From the NCBI RefSeq assembly GCF_003952165.1, contig NZ_RXFT01000012.1, forward strand, positions 124,001-188,000: a stretch of DNA of 64,000 nucleotides. Direction: 5' to 3'. The translations under genes and the position numbers were made by a program. Below are positions 1-6,951 of the stretch, piece after piece (position 1 is the stretch's first letter; each line of letters starts with the position of its first letter). The stretch is from Variovorax guangxiensis. GTDB taxonomy: Bacteria; Pseudomonadota; Gammaproteobacteria; Burkholderiales; Burkholderiaceae_C. Below the pieces are notes generated by a model. It was not told where the DNA came from. It worked only from the letters and a program-made list of their open reading frames with translations, and searched no databases.

Positions 1-2
1 TC

Positions 3-170
3 GGCGATGCATCCGAGTTCGACAAGTGGGCGCACCTGGGCGGCTCGTTGCCCATCACCGCTGACGCCGTATTCGAGCTGGAAGCCGCCAAGGAGGACGG
101 TAGCAAGCTCGTGCTGCTCGAAATCAAGCCTGTCACACGTGCCGGCCAGAAAGCCGCCACGCCGGCCTAA
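3..170 (+). CDS. Phage protein, C-terminal end (probable ssDNA-binding protein)
   Basis: An open frame enters from the left edge and encodes 55 residues, ending KAATPA and TAA. It has an acidic-aromatic stretch (FDKWAHLGG) and a short beta-rich segment (KLVLLEIKPV). In many inoviruses a small ssDNA-binding protein sits directly upstream of the small ORFs and the coat gene, and this position fits. The identification rests mainly on location; the frame and stop are clear. The next start codon follows after five bases. Confidence 0.5.
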   Translation, partial: GDASEFDKWAHLGGSLPITADAVFELEAAKEDGSKLVLLEIKPVTRAGQKAATPA

Positions 171-175
171 CTGCC

Positions 176-439
176 ATGCGGCTCATTGTCCAAAGCTTGG
201 CAACGGGGCGCTTCCTGGCGCCCTCGCAGGACGACGGCCAGCCCGAATGGGTTCGTTCACTTGCACAAGCTGGCGGCGGTGTGGTCGATGACGCGGAGCG
301 CGCGGTGCAGCTCCTCCATGACTACGCCGACGCGGACGACGAACCGGTGATTGTGGACCTCGATGTACTCGGGACTGTCGAGGATACCGACGAACACCAA
401 TCGCATTTCGTTGCCGGTAACGGCGAAAGGGATCACTGA
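176..439 (+). CDS. Small conserved inovirus protein, unknown function
   Basis: 87 residues, no membrane segment or signal peptide, acidic (many Asp/Glu), beginning MRLIVQSLATGRFL. It lies between the putative ssDNA-binding protein and the tiny ORFs, and its stop overlaps the next start (TGATG). Proteins of this size and N-terminal pattern occur at this place in other filamentous phages of Gram-negative bacteria, as I recall; no function is known to me. Codon use matches the phage block. Confidence 0.7.
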   Translation: MRLIVQSLATGRFLAPSQDDGQPEWVRSLAQAGGGVVDDAERAVQLLHDYADADDEPVIVDLDVLGTVEDTDEHQSHFVAGNGERDH

Positions 440-576
440 TGCAAGCGCTGTTCGGCTTCGCTGCAGGCCTCGCGGTCTGCGCACTGATCTGGATCGATGG
501 CGAGCGCGCTGAGAGGCGTGTGCGTATCGAACGTGCACGCCGTCGTGTGCATGCAAACGTGCCGGTGATCAAGTGA
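439..576 (+). CDS. Tiny phage membrane peptide
   Basis: 45 residues: a short hydrophobic N-terminal helix (LFGFAAGLAVCALIWI) followed by a strongly basic tail rich in Arg. The ATG overlaps the stop of the previous gene by one base, which suggests translational coupling. The topology (one membrane helix, basic cytoplasmic end) is like small inovirus coat or assembly peptides, but the family is not recognised. Confidence 0.6.
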   Translation: MQALFGFAAGLAVCALIWIDGERAERRVRIERARRRVHANVPVIK

Positions 577-653
577 TCCGGTACTTCATCCGTCGAGTCG
601 TTGGCGCGATTGCGTCGCGGCTCGTTGGCCTTCTGTTCAAACTTTGGAGGTGA
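573..653 (+). CDS. Very short hydrophobic-basic ORF, phage
   Basis: A GTG-started frame of 26 residues (VIRYFIRRVVGA...) overlaps the end of the previous ORF by four bases (GTGA) and ends just before the next start. Its Arg-rich amphipathic composition and the tight overlaps fit the packing of filamentous-phage genes, but it is short enough to be chance. Its last codons carry the Shine-Dalgarno of the next gene (GGAGG at 646-650). Confidence 0.35.
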   Translation: MIRYFIRRVVGAIASRLVGLLFKLWR

Positions 654-658
654 TGGTT

Positions 659-814
659 ATGCGTTGTATGTGCTACATGTGCACGTATGTCGGTGATGTT
701 GAGGAGTTCCAGAGCCATAACGAGGATCTCGCTCCTGACCTTGCCGAGACCGGCGTGTGCCCTTTCTGTGATGCGTTTTTCGACGATATCTCGGACGTAG
801 TTGTTGAAGAGTGA
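659..814 (+). CDS. Small Cys-rich (zinc-ribbon-like) phage protein
   Basis: 51 residues with two cysteine pairs, CMCYMC near the N-terminus and CPFC near the middle, as in small zinc-ribbon proteins, and an acidic tail ending VVVEE. The in-frame ATG at 653 is too close to GGAGG (646-650); the ATG at 659 has an eight-base spacer and is preferred. The stop TGA overlaps the next ATG by one base. Function unknown; metal binding is inferred from the cysteines. Confidence 0.65.
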   Translation: MRCMCYMCTYVGDVEEFQSHNEDLAPDLAETGVCPFCDAFFDDISDVVVEE

Positions 815-1026
815 TGCGCTACCTCGTCTGCATTGTCGATGCTGATCCTTGTCCGACGGACAGCATCGCTTCACTGCCCTTTCTTGAGACTGTGGATTTC
901 ACGGCGATGGGCATCACGCCTGAGGTGTTGTTCTACGTCTTCGGATGGGGCTTCGCTGCGGTCTTCTTGTTCTGGCTATTGGGCCTCGGTACTGCTATAG
1001 CGCTGGCAATGATTCGCAAGCTCTGA
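814..1026 (+). CDS. Small phage membrane protein upstream of coat gene
   Basis: 70 residues. The N-terminal part holds two Cys and an acidic patch (VDADPCPTDS); the C-terminal part is a membrane helix (about residues 39-66, FYVFGWGFAAVFLFWLLG) ending in the basic IRKL. Proteins of this layout are usual just before the major coat gene in inoviruses of beta- and gammaproteobacteria. It starts in overlap with the previous stop (TGATG). The exact virion or assembly role is unknown. Confidence 0.7.
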   Translation: MRYLVCIVDADPCPTDSIASLPFLETVDFTAMGITPEVLFYVFGWGFAAVFLFWLLGLGTAIALAMIRKL

Positions 1027-1030
1027 TCAG

Positions 1031-1077
1031 CCGATAGTCCTGCGTGCAGGTTTATCGGATGTCGGCTTCTCGGCATC
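1031..1077 (+). promoter_or_regulatory. Two adjacent hairpins ahead of the coat gene
   Basis: Hairpin 1 pairs CCGATA (1031-1036) with TATCGG (1053-1058), with an inner CCTGC/GCAGG stem and a two-base loop. Hairpin 2 pairs GATGTCG (1058-1064) with CGGCATC (1071-1077). No T-run follows, so this is not a standard intrinsic terminator. Placed 31 bases before the coat start, it may be an mRNA processing or stability element that raises coat expression, or a weak terminator. Confidence 0.6.
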
Positions 1078-1108
1078 GTTCATCACTTCAACTGCAAAGG
1101 AAATCGAA

Positions 1109-1348
1109 ATGAAGGTCTTTACCATGGCTCGCAAGTATGGCTCGAAGGCGCTGGCCGTCGCTGCGCTGGCAACGGCTTCGGTGGGTGCGTTGGCTCAAAC
1201 GAGCGAAAACCCCATCGTCACGGTGCTCAACAGTGTGTCGCTGGCCGGCGTGGCTGCCGCTATCGCTGCGCTGGCGCTCGTGATCGTGGCCATCGCGCTG
1301 ACGATGAAGGGCCCGGACGTGGCCAAGCGCATCATCCGCAAGGTCTGA
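1109..1348 (+). CDS. Major coat protein (pVIII-like) precursor
   Basis: 79 residues. A basic N-terminus and hydrophobic segment end in ALAQ, a signal-peptidase site at about residue 30. The mature part of about 49 residues has the classic three-part layout: a short polar N-terminus (TSENPIVTVLN), a continuous hydrophobic helix (about 42-65) and a basic C-terminus (KRIIRKV) that contacts DNA in the virion. A good Shine-Dalgarno (AAAGGA) lies upstream. This would be the main structural protein, stored in the inner membrane before extrusion. Confidence 0.88.
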   Translation: MKVFTMARKYGSKALAVAALATASVGALAQTSENPIVTVLNSVSLAGVAAAIAALALVIVAIALTMKGPDVAKRIIRKV

Positions 1349-1353
1349 CGGCC

Positions 1354-1455
1354 ATGCTCGCGGGCGCACTCCTGGCCCTTTTCTGGGCGATCATTCTCCT
1401 GATTGGGGCCATGGGTGCGCTCGCGTTCGTGGCTGGCTACAAGGCTGCGCCATGA
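1354..1455 (+). CDS. Minor coat peptide, pVII/pIX-like
   Basis: 33 residues, almost wholly one hydrophobic helix (LLALFWAIILLIGAMG) with a short C-terminal KAAP. Size and hydrophobicity match the end-cap peptides pVII/pIX of filamentous phages. It starts five bases after the coat stop and overlaps the adsorption-protein gene by four bases (ATGA). Assignment rests on size, topology and position. Confidence 0.65.
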   Translation: MLAGALLALFWAIILLIGAMGALAFVAGYKAAP

Positions 1456-2888
1456 ACTGGATTGTTGGCGCATTGGTCGCGTTTGCCCTTGCGTGGGCCG
1501 GTGCTCAGGACGTTCATGCTGCGCAGGTCGGGAAGGGTTCTGGGCTGTCGATAGGCCGCACTGGTCCGAGTACTGCAAGGGGGACAGTGAAGCCATCGGG
1601 TAGTAGTGACTTTGACAATCTGCTCAAAGGGCCTGCGAATCTCAAGGATGGCAAATCGGATTTCGAGCGTCTGCTCGATCTTCCTTTCAAGCTGCCCGAT
1701 ATTCCGGCGGACAAGGCTTCTCTTAAGGGCGTGCTCACGCCAAAGAACATCGGCAAGGCTCTGCGCGGTGGTGTTCAAGGTTATGTTGCTGGCGAAGCTT
1801 TCAAGCGTCTTGCGGAGGCCGCGTGCGTTCGCCTGATGGGTGGCTCGATGCAGATGACCGATAGTGGGGCATGGGAAGAGTGTGTGCCCGGTGCTCCCCC
1901 GTCCCCGCAGTCTGACGGCTATAACTATTCTCCGCAAAATGCAGCTCCATGGTTCCCTACTCGGCAAGGTGCGTGTGATCGCGCTGTGACTCTTCAATCT
2001 ACTTCTGCTGGGTATACGAACTACACGAATTGGAGTGGTGAGGTTTTTACATCCGGTGTTGATGTTGGCAACTGTCTCGTTAAGGCGAAGTCTCCGGGTG
2101 GTGATCCCTTTAGCACGGTGTGGCGCATCTACCGTCAAGCGTCTACTTGCGCTGCTGGCAAGTATGTTTGGTCGGACGGTACATGTCATGATCAGCCTCA
2201 GGTTACTGATGTGACTTGGCGTCCTATCACGACCAATCAGGCGCAGCAAAAGTTGGAAGAGGCTATCAAGCTTCCTGGTAACGCTAACGATGTCTGGGAT
2301 GCTATCCGCGACTATGTGGACAAGGGTGGCAAGATCGATATTGATGAGCCACTGTCTGTGACCGGTCCTGCTCAGTCTCCGGCCAGTGTCACGTCTTCAC
2401 AGACTAGTAGCGGTGGTCAGACATTGACTACCACGAATACTACGGTGATCAACTACAACTATGCAGGTGACACCATTACGGTCAATCAGATGACTAGTAG
2501 TGTCACGCGAAATCAGGCCGGTGATGTGGTAAGTAGTACTACGTCTAGTGGTCCACCGCCGCCTAGTGATGAGGCGCCGACAGATACGCCTCTTCCCCCA
2601 GTTCCGGACCTCTATACGCGCAAGTATCCGCAGGGCATGGAAGGCATCTACGACCAGTACAAGGATCAGCTGAAGGGCACTCCGGTCGGGCAACTGGCTA
2701 AGCAGCTGATGCCTAATATCGGTGATGGTGGTGTGTGTCCGTCGTGGCCACTCAATTTGAATCTAGCTGACTGGGCTCAGTATGGTACGCATGATGTTGC
2801 TCCGCCTTGCTGGATATGGGACGTGGCGAAAGCCATCTTGATTCTTTCTGCCTTGTTGCTTGCACGCGCGCTTATCTTCGGGGGCTAA
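1452..2888 (+). CDS. Adsorption protein, pIII-like / TspB-type
   Basis: 478 residues. An N-terminal signal peptide ends near residue 24 (ASA-like site VHAAQ). The long middle is Gly/Ser/Thr-rich and low in complexity, with a Pro-rich linker (PPPPSDEAPTDTPLPPVP). The C-terminal domain is Cys-containing (GGVCPSW, PPCWIW) and ends in a membrane helix. This is the layout of the pIII adsorption protein and closely follows the TspB virulence-factor C-terminal region of Neisseria filamentous phages. It should sit at one virion end and bind the host receptor. It lies between coat peptide and DUF2523 genes, as expected. Codon use is notably less GC-rich than in the host. Confidence 0.8.
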   Translation: MNWIVGALVAFALAWAGAQDVHAAQVGKGSGLSIGRTGPSTARGTVKPSGSSDFDNLLKGPANLKDGKSDFERLLDLPFKLPDIPADKASLKGVLTPKNIGKALRGGVQGYVAGEAFKRLAEAACVRLMGGSMQMTDSGAWEECVPGAPPSPQSDGYNYSPQNAAPWFPTRQGACDRAVTLQSTSAGYTNYTNWSGEVFTSGVDVGNCLVKAKSPGGDPFSTVWRIYRQASTCAAGKYVWSDGTCHDQPQVTDVTWRPITTNQAQQKLEEAIKLPGNANDVWDAIRDYVDKGGKIDIDEPLSVTGPAQSPASVTSSQTSSGGQTLTTTNTTVINYNYAGDTITVNQMTSSVTRNQAGDVVSSTTSSGPPPPSDEAPTDTPLPPVPDLYTRKYPQGMEGIYDQYKDQLKGTPVGQLAKQLMPNIGDGGVCPSWPLNLNLADWAQYGTHDVAPPCWIWDVAKAILILSALLLARALIFGG

Positions 2889-2889
2889 T

Positions 2890-3225
2890 GTGGCTGCTGC
2901 ATTCACGATGCTGTTTGCCAAGATCGCTGCGGTCTTGGTCTGGATTGGCGAGTTATTCGTAAAGTGCTGGCTTGCCGTTTGGGATCTGGTACGCGATGCT
3001 GCGTGCTGGCCTTTTGAACAGGTGATGAAGATCGTGCTGAAGGCTGTTCAGGGAATAGATCTGTCTGGTATTCAGCCCTATGTGAATGCCGCTGGTGGTT
3101 TGCCTGCTGAGATCATCAACATTCTCGGATTGCTCGGTGCCGGTACGTGCATATCGATCATCGTTGCGGCGATTGGCATTCGTCTCGTGCTCCAGTTGAT
3201 TCCTTTTACGAGGCTCGGATCATGA
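2890..3225 (+). CDS. DUF2523-type minor coat protein (pVI-like)
   Basis: 111 residues from a GTG start (2890) one base after the previous stop; an internal ATG at 2908 is possible. It has hydrophobic helices at the N-terminus (about 10-35) and at the C-terminus (about 78-103, LGLLGAGTCISIIVAAIGI) around an amphipathic middle. DUF2523 proteins occupy this slot before Zot in many inoviruses and are thought to be pVI-like tail-cap proteins. The stop overlaps the Zot start (ATGA). Confidence 0.75.
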   Translation: MAAAFTMLFAKIAAVLVWIGELFVKCWLAVWDLVRDAACWPFEQVMKIVLKAVQGIDLSGIQPYVNAAGGLPAEIINILGLLGAGTCISIIVAAIGIRLVLQLIPFTRLGS

Positions 3226-4592
3226 TCAACGGCCTGGAAGGTATCCCCGGCTCGGGGAAGAGTTATGAGGCGTGCGTCTTTCAGGTGCTCGCTGCGCTGA
3301 AACTCGGGCGCAAGGTGATCACGAATCTTCCCCTTGAAATCGATGCCTATGCGGCTATTGATCCGGCTTACCGTGAGCTCATCGAGATGCGCTATGTTGC
3401 CGCGCCTATACGTGGGTCGTGGGACGCTGATCGTGTTGATCCTGCGACTGGCAAGGGAAGTGCGTTTGAGCTGTTTGATGATGGTCACGTAGAGGGTCCT
3501 GCCGAAGGCTCGCGCCCTTTTGGTACTGTGTGGTGCTATTGGTCTGATTGGAAGCATCCAAAGACCGGGCAGGGTCCTTTGTTTCTGGTCGATGAGTGCC
3601 ATGTGCCGATGCCTAAGCTCGGTACGTCGAAGGCTGTTGTCGAGTGGTACAAGCTTCACCGCCATTTCAACTGTGATGTGCTTTTGGCCACGCAGCGATT
3701 CAGGGCCCTCTGCCCTGATATCGCTGAGATCATGGCTATGGTGATCAAGGTGCGTAAGGCTGACGTGCTTGGTCGACCCGATGAGTACATTCGCAAGGTC
3801 CATGCTGGATACCGTGGTGCTGTGATTCAGGAAAGCGTCCGGAAGTATGAGCCGCACTATTTCTCTCTCTATCGCAGTCACACTCAGGGTAATGCGGTGA
3901 TCGAAGCTCCTGCGTCGGATGTTGCGCCGGTGTCGGTCAGAGTGAAGCGGTGGACCCGTACCGCTTGGGCGTTGGTGGCTGTGGCGATCGCGTTTAATGT
4001 GTGGTTCTTTTCGCAGGGCGCGAAGCCTAAGGACAATGCTCCGGGCTTCCAAAGCGCTGTTATCAAGCCTGATGGAAAGACTGATTTCGAGGCGATAAAG
4101 CGTATAACGGATGCGGATGCTGCTCGCAGGGGTGATGTGGCGAAAGCCGCCACTTCGGCCGATGAGGGGGCTTCTGCTCAGGCGTCTCCTGTTGACCCTG
4201 AGCCCTATGGTGGCAAGGGGTTGCATCTGACCGGGATGATGCGTCTCGGTGGGCGAACTGTTTACACGTTCGCTGTGTCCTCGACGGGGTCTGTAGTGAC
4301 GGCGGTCACCAGCGAGGATCTCGTGGCTGTGGGCTATCGTTGGCAACCGCTGACGGATTGCGCTGGCTATCTCCGGTGGGGCACTGTCGCCAAAGCAATC
4401 ACGTGCGACGCGCCGCAGCGTGGTATTGGTTCGCCTGAGCGGCCGTTGGTTATGCGGGATGGTTACGGCTCTGATGGCCGTGTTCCTGTTGGTGCTCGCG
4501 GTGGTCAGGCGCCTGCGGGCAGCGCATCAGAGGTGCTGATCGACGGCCCGGGTTATCGTGATCCGCTCTCACTGAAAGGCGGTCGAGGCTGA
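3222..4592 (+). CDS. zot: Zot-type assembly ATPase (pI-like)
   Basis: 456 residues. The N-terminal zonular-occludens-toxin/pI domain has a Walker A motif GIPGSGKS (residues 7-14) and a Walker B-like strand PLFLVDEC. A single membrane helix at about residues 249-266 is followed by a periplasmic C-terminal domain. pI/Zot powers extrusion of the phage through the inner membrane. The ATG overlaps the preceding stop (ATGA). The name recalls the Vibrio CTX toxin, but in most phages the role is assembly, not toxicity. Confidence 0.92.
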   Translation: MINGLEGIPGSGKSYEACVFQVLAALKLGRKVITNLPLEIDAYAAIDPAYRELIEMRYVAAPIRGSWDADRVDPATGKGSAFELFDDGHVEGPAEGSRPFGTVWCYWSDWKHPKTGQGPLFLVDECHVPMPKLGTSKAVVEWYKLHRHFNCDVLLATQRFRALCPDIAEIMAMVIKVRKADVLGRPDEYIRKVHAGYRGAVIQESVRKYEPHYFSLYRSHTQGNAVIEAPASDVAPVSVRVKRWTRTAWALVAVAIAFNVWFFSQGAKPKDNAPGFQSAVIKPDGKTDFEAIKRITDADAARRGDVAKAATSADEGASAQASPVDPEPYGGKGLHLTGMMRLGGRTVYTFAVSSTGSVVTAVTSEDLVAVGYRWQPLTDCAGYLRWGTVAKAITCDAPQRGIGSPERPLVMRDGYGSDGRVPVGARGGQAPAGSASEVLIDGPGYRDPLSLKGGRG

Positions 4593-4666
4593 GGCCTGTT
4601 TGTAGCGCCGTGGTGCTGCGGTTGGGCCGCCGGTATCGGCATCGAAAGATCGCGATTCGTTTCCGG

Positions 4667-4906
4667 TTACCGCGTCATTCGCCAAATGATGGCTATTAGC
4701 GCTGCGATGCAGAGCCACACCAGTAGCTGAATGGTCCAGTGCCAGTTTTCGCCCCATAGCTTGGGTGCGCTGCCGGCGTTGATTCTACGGATCATGGCAT
4801 CTGGGTCTTGGTGCCTTGTAGTTGGCTCTGCCTCCGTCGTCTCTCGGTCCAGTTGTTCGCGCTGTGCTCTGTCTTTCCAGTACCAATCGCGGTCTTGCAC
4901 TCCCAT
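4667..4906 (-). CDS. Small membrane protein, reverse strand in prophage
   Basis: 79 residues. A hydrophilic, charged N-terminus begins MGVQDRDWYWKDR and a single C-terminal membrane helix is present (IQLLVWLCIAALIAIIW). A strong Shine-Dalgarno (AAGGAG, seven-base spacer) fixes the start at 4906. It is the only reverse-strand gene of the phage block, divergent from the recombinase with 66 bases between them. Function unknown; its place resembles that of regulatory or immunity genes in prophages. Confidence 0.65.
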   Translation of the reverse strand: MGVQDRDWYWKDRAQREQLDRETTEAEPTTRHQDPDAMIRRINAGSAPKLWGENWHWTIQLLVWLCIAALIAIIWRMTR

Positions 4907-4972
4907 GGGGTTTCTCCTTTCCGGTAGTCTACAAGTGCTTACAAAGGTTTCAAGAGGTCGGGAGGGGCTGTT

Positions 4973-5596
4973 GTGCTGATTGGGTACGCGAGGGTGTCCA
5001 CGAATGAGCAGGAAACGAGACTTCAGAGGGATGCACTGCGTCGCGCGGGTGTGAGGCAAGTGTTTGCCGAGAAGACCAGCTCTGTAGGGGCTAGGCCTGA
5101 ATTGCAGCGTGCGTTGGCCAGTATGAAGCGAGGTGACGTGCTGGTCGTCTGGAAGATGGATCGCTTGGCGCGAAGCTTGAAGGATTTGCTGTCGTTGCTC
5201 GAGCGTCTTGAGGGGATGGGGTGTTCGTTTCGGTCGCTGACTGAGCCGGTAGACACCTCGAGTGCGATTGGTGAGCTGGTGCTGCAGATACTGGGGTCGG
5301 TCGCCCAGTTCGAGAGACGGTTGATTCGCGAGCGCGCTATTGCGGGTCAGGTTGCGGCGTATCAGCGAGGTGTTCGCTGGGGAGGGCAGCCGCGAGTTCT
5401 GTCTGATGAGGATGCTGAGGAGCTCGTGCGCTGCAAGCGGTCGGGTTACTTCTCGAATGAGCAGCTTTCGGAGATGTTTGGCTGTTCTATTTCGACGGTG
5501 TATCGGACTTGGTGGCTCGCTGAAAACCCGTCAGCAGCGAAGCTGAGAACGCGAGGATTGCCGGTCCTTGGCGCTTACATGTCTCCAATAAAGTAA
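4973..5596 (+). CDS. Small serine recombinase (resolvase/invertase family)
   Basis: 207 residues from GTG, with GGGAGG just upstream. The resolvase domain begins with the motif YARVST, nucleophile Ser9, and contains the conserved KMDRLARSLKDLL and GSVAQFERRLIRER helices. The C-terminal helix-turn-helix (about residues 150-180, SNEQLSEMFGCSISTVYRTW) binds the crossover site. Filamentous phages of the Ralstonia RSM group integrate with a recombinase of this type, so it is the likely integrase. It is the last phage gene, directly at the host junction. Confidence 0.88.
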   Translation: MLIGYARVSTNEQETRLQRDALRRAGVRQVFAEKTSSVGARPELQRALASMKRGDVLVVWKMDRLARSLKDLLSLLERLEGMGCSFRSLTEPVDTSSAIGELVLQILGSVAQFERRLIRERAIAGQVAAYQRGVRWGGQPRVLSDEDAEELVRCKRSGYFSNEQLSEMFGCSISTVYRTWWLAENPSAAKLRTRGLPVLGAYMSPIK

Positions 5597-5627
5597 AGTG
5601 CCATTCCCCCATTCTCTCCCTCAGTTC

Positions 5628-6941
5628 ATGGATGTCTTCCTCCTGGCCTTGCTGACCACGCTGAACGCGTTGTTCGCAATGTCCGAAATGGCCCTTTCCA
5701 CCAGCCGGCGCGCACGTCTCGCGGCATTGGCCGAAACGGGAGACGCCGGCGCGGTGGCCGCGCTGAAGCTGATGGAATCGCCCACGCAGTTCCTCTCGAC
5801 GGTGCAGATCGGCATCACCTCCATCGGCATGCTCAGCGGCATCGTGGGCGAGGCCGCCTTCGCCGAGCCGCTCGGCGTGTGGATGGAAGGGCTGGGCATG
5901 GGCCGCGGCACGGCCAGCATCGCGTCGACCGCGCTGGTGGTCACCTGCATCACCTTCTTCACCATCATCTTCGGCGAGCTGGTGCCCAAGCGCATCGGCC
6001 AGCTCTATCCCGAGCCGGTGGCGCGCTGGGTGTCGCGTCCGATGCGCGGGCTGGCCAAGGGCGCAAAGCCCTTCGTGTGGCTGCTGGCGGGCGCCACCGC
6101 CACCACGCTGAAGGTGCTGCGCATCGACGCCAACGCGGCGCGTTCGGTGACCGAGGAGGAAATCTCCGCCAGCCTCGAAGAGGGCGTGGACGCCGGCGTC
6201 ATCGAGCAGCACGAGCACCAGATGGTGCGCAACGTGTTCCACCTCGACGACAGGCGCCTGTCGTCGCTGATGATCCCGCGCGCCGACATCGAATGGCTCG
6301 ACGCCTCCTTCACCGTGCAGCAGGCGCTGCAGAAGGTGGCCGACGCGGGCGCGCTCAATCTGGTGCACTCCTGGTATCCGGTGTGCCGCAATTCGCTGGA
6401 CGACGTGGTCGGTGTGATCAGCGTTGCGCACCTGCTGCGCCTGGGCCCCGCGCATACCGGCGTGCTGGGCCAGGAGGCGTCGCCCGCCGTGTTCGTGCCC
6501 GAAACCCTCACCGGCATGGAGCTGCTGGAGCAGTTCCGCGCCCGCGCCGGCCGGCTCGTGTTCGTGGTCGACGAATACGGCGTGGTGCAGGGCCTCATGA
6601 CGCCGCGCGACCTGCTCGAAGCCATCACCGGCGAGCTGCAGCCCGGCATGCAGACCGACGCCTGGGCGCACCAGCGCGCCGACGGCCTCTGGGAGCTCGA
6701 CGGCCTCATGCCCGTGTCGGAGCTGCGCGCGCGCCTGGGCATTCGCGAGCTGCCCGACGAGGAGCGCGGCCTCTACAACACCGTGGCCGGCCTGCTGATG
6801 GCCGTGTCGGGCCACCTGCCGGAGGTGGGCGAGCAGATCGACTGCGCCGGCTGGTGCTTCGAGATCGTCGCGCTCGAAGGCCGCCGCATCGACCGCGTGC
6901 TGGCCTCGCCCGATCCGGCCGCGCCGCCCAGGGAAGAGTAG
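5628..6941 (+). CDS. CNNM/HlyC-CorC family membrane protein
   Basis: 437 residues: an N-terminal DUF21/CNNM membrane domain (about 1-170, helices starting MDVFLLALLTTLNALFAM), a tandem CBS pair (SLMIPRADIEWLD... and FVVDEYGVVQGLMTPRDLLEAI) and a C-terminal CorC_HlyC domain. The family is linked to Mg/Co transport, often annotated hemolysin. No good Shine-Dalgarno precedes ATG 5628 or the alternative GTG 5598. The prophage ends some 30 bases upstream, so the native upstream region may have been displaced. The next gene starts after ten bases. Confidence 0.88.
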   Translation: MDVFLLALLTTLNALFAMSEMALSTSRRARLAALAETGDAGAVAALKLMESPTQFLSTVQIGITSIGMLSGIVGEAAFAEPLGVWMEGLGMGRGTASIASTALVVTCITFFTIIFGELVPKRIGQLYPEPVARWVSRPMRGLAKGAKPFVWLLAGATATTLKVLRIDANAARSVTEEEISASLEEGVDAGVIEQHEHQMVRNVFHLDDRRLSSLMIPRADIEWLDASFTVQQALQKVADAGALNLVHSWYPVCRNSLDDVVGVISVAHLLRLGPAHTGVLGQEASPAVFVPETLTGMELLEQFRARAGRLVFVVDEYGVVQGLMTPRDLLEAITGELQPGMQTDAWAHQRADGLWELDGLMPVSELRARLGIRELPDEERGLYNTVAGLLMAVSGHLPEVGEQIDCAGWCFEIVALEGRRIDRVLASPDPAAPPREE

Positions 6942-6951
6942 GGCGCGGGCC

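Larger units (their letters stand above)
1..5596 (+). mobile_element. Filamentous (Inoviridae-type) prophage, right part
   Basis: Gene order is that of a filamentous phage: tiny ORFs, major coat protein with signal peptide, pIII/TspB-like protein, DUF2523 protein and Zot, nearly all on the plus strand with 1-8 base overlaps. Codon use is clearly less GC-rich than the host genes that start at about 5600. The module ends with a serine recombinase whose stop codon is about 30 bases from the first host start codon, so the right junction lies near 5597-5627. The replication initiator and left junction are outside the window. No tRNA or dif-like site is visible at the right end. Confidence 0.9.

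Noticed and set aside
5560..5630. tRNA gene or dif-type site at the prophage junction
   Set aside because: No cloverleaf and no dif-like palindrome was found. The recombinase is of serine type, which does not require either.
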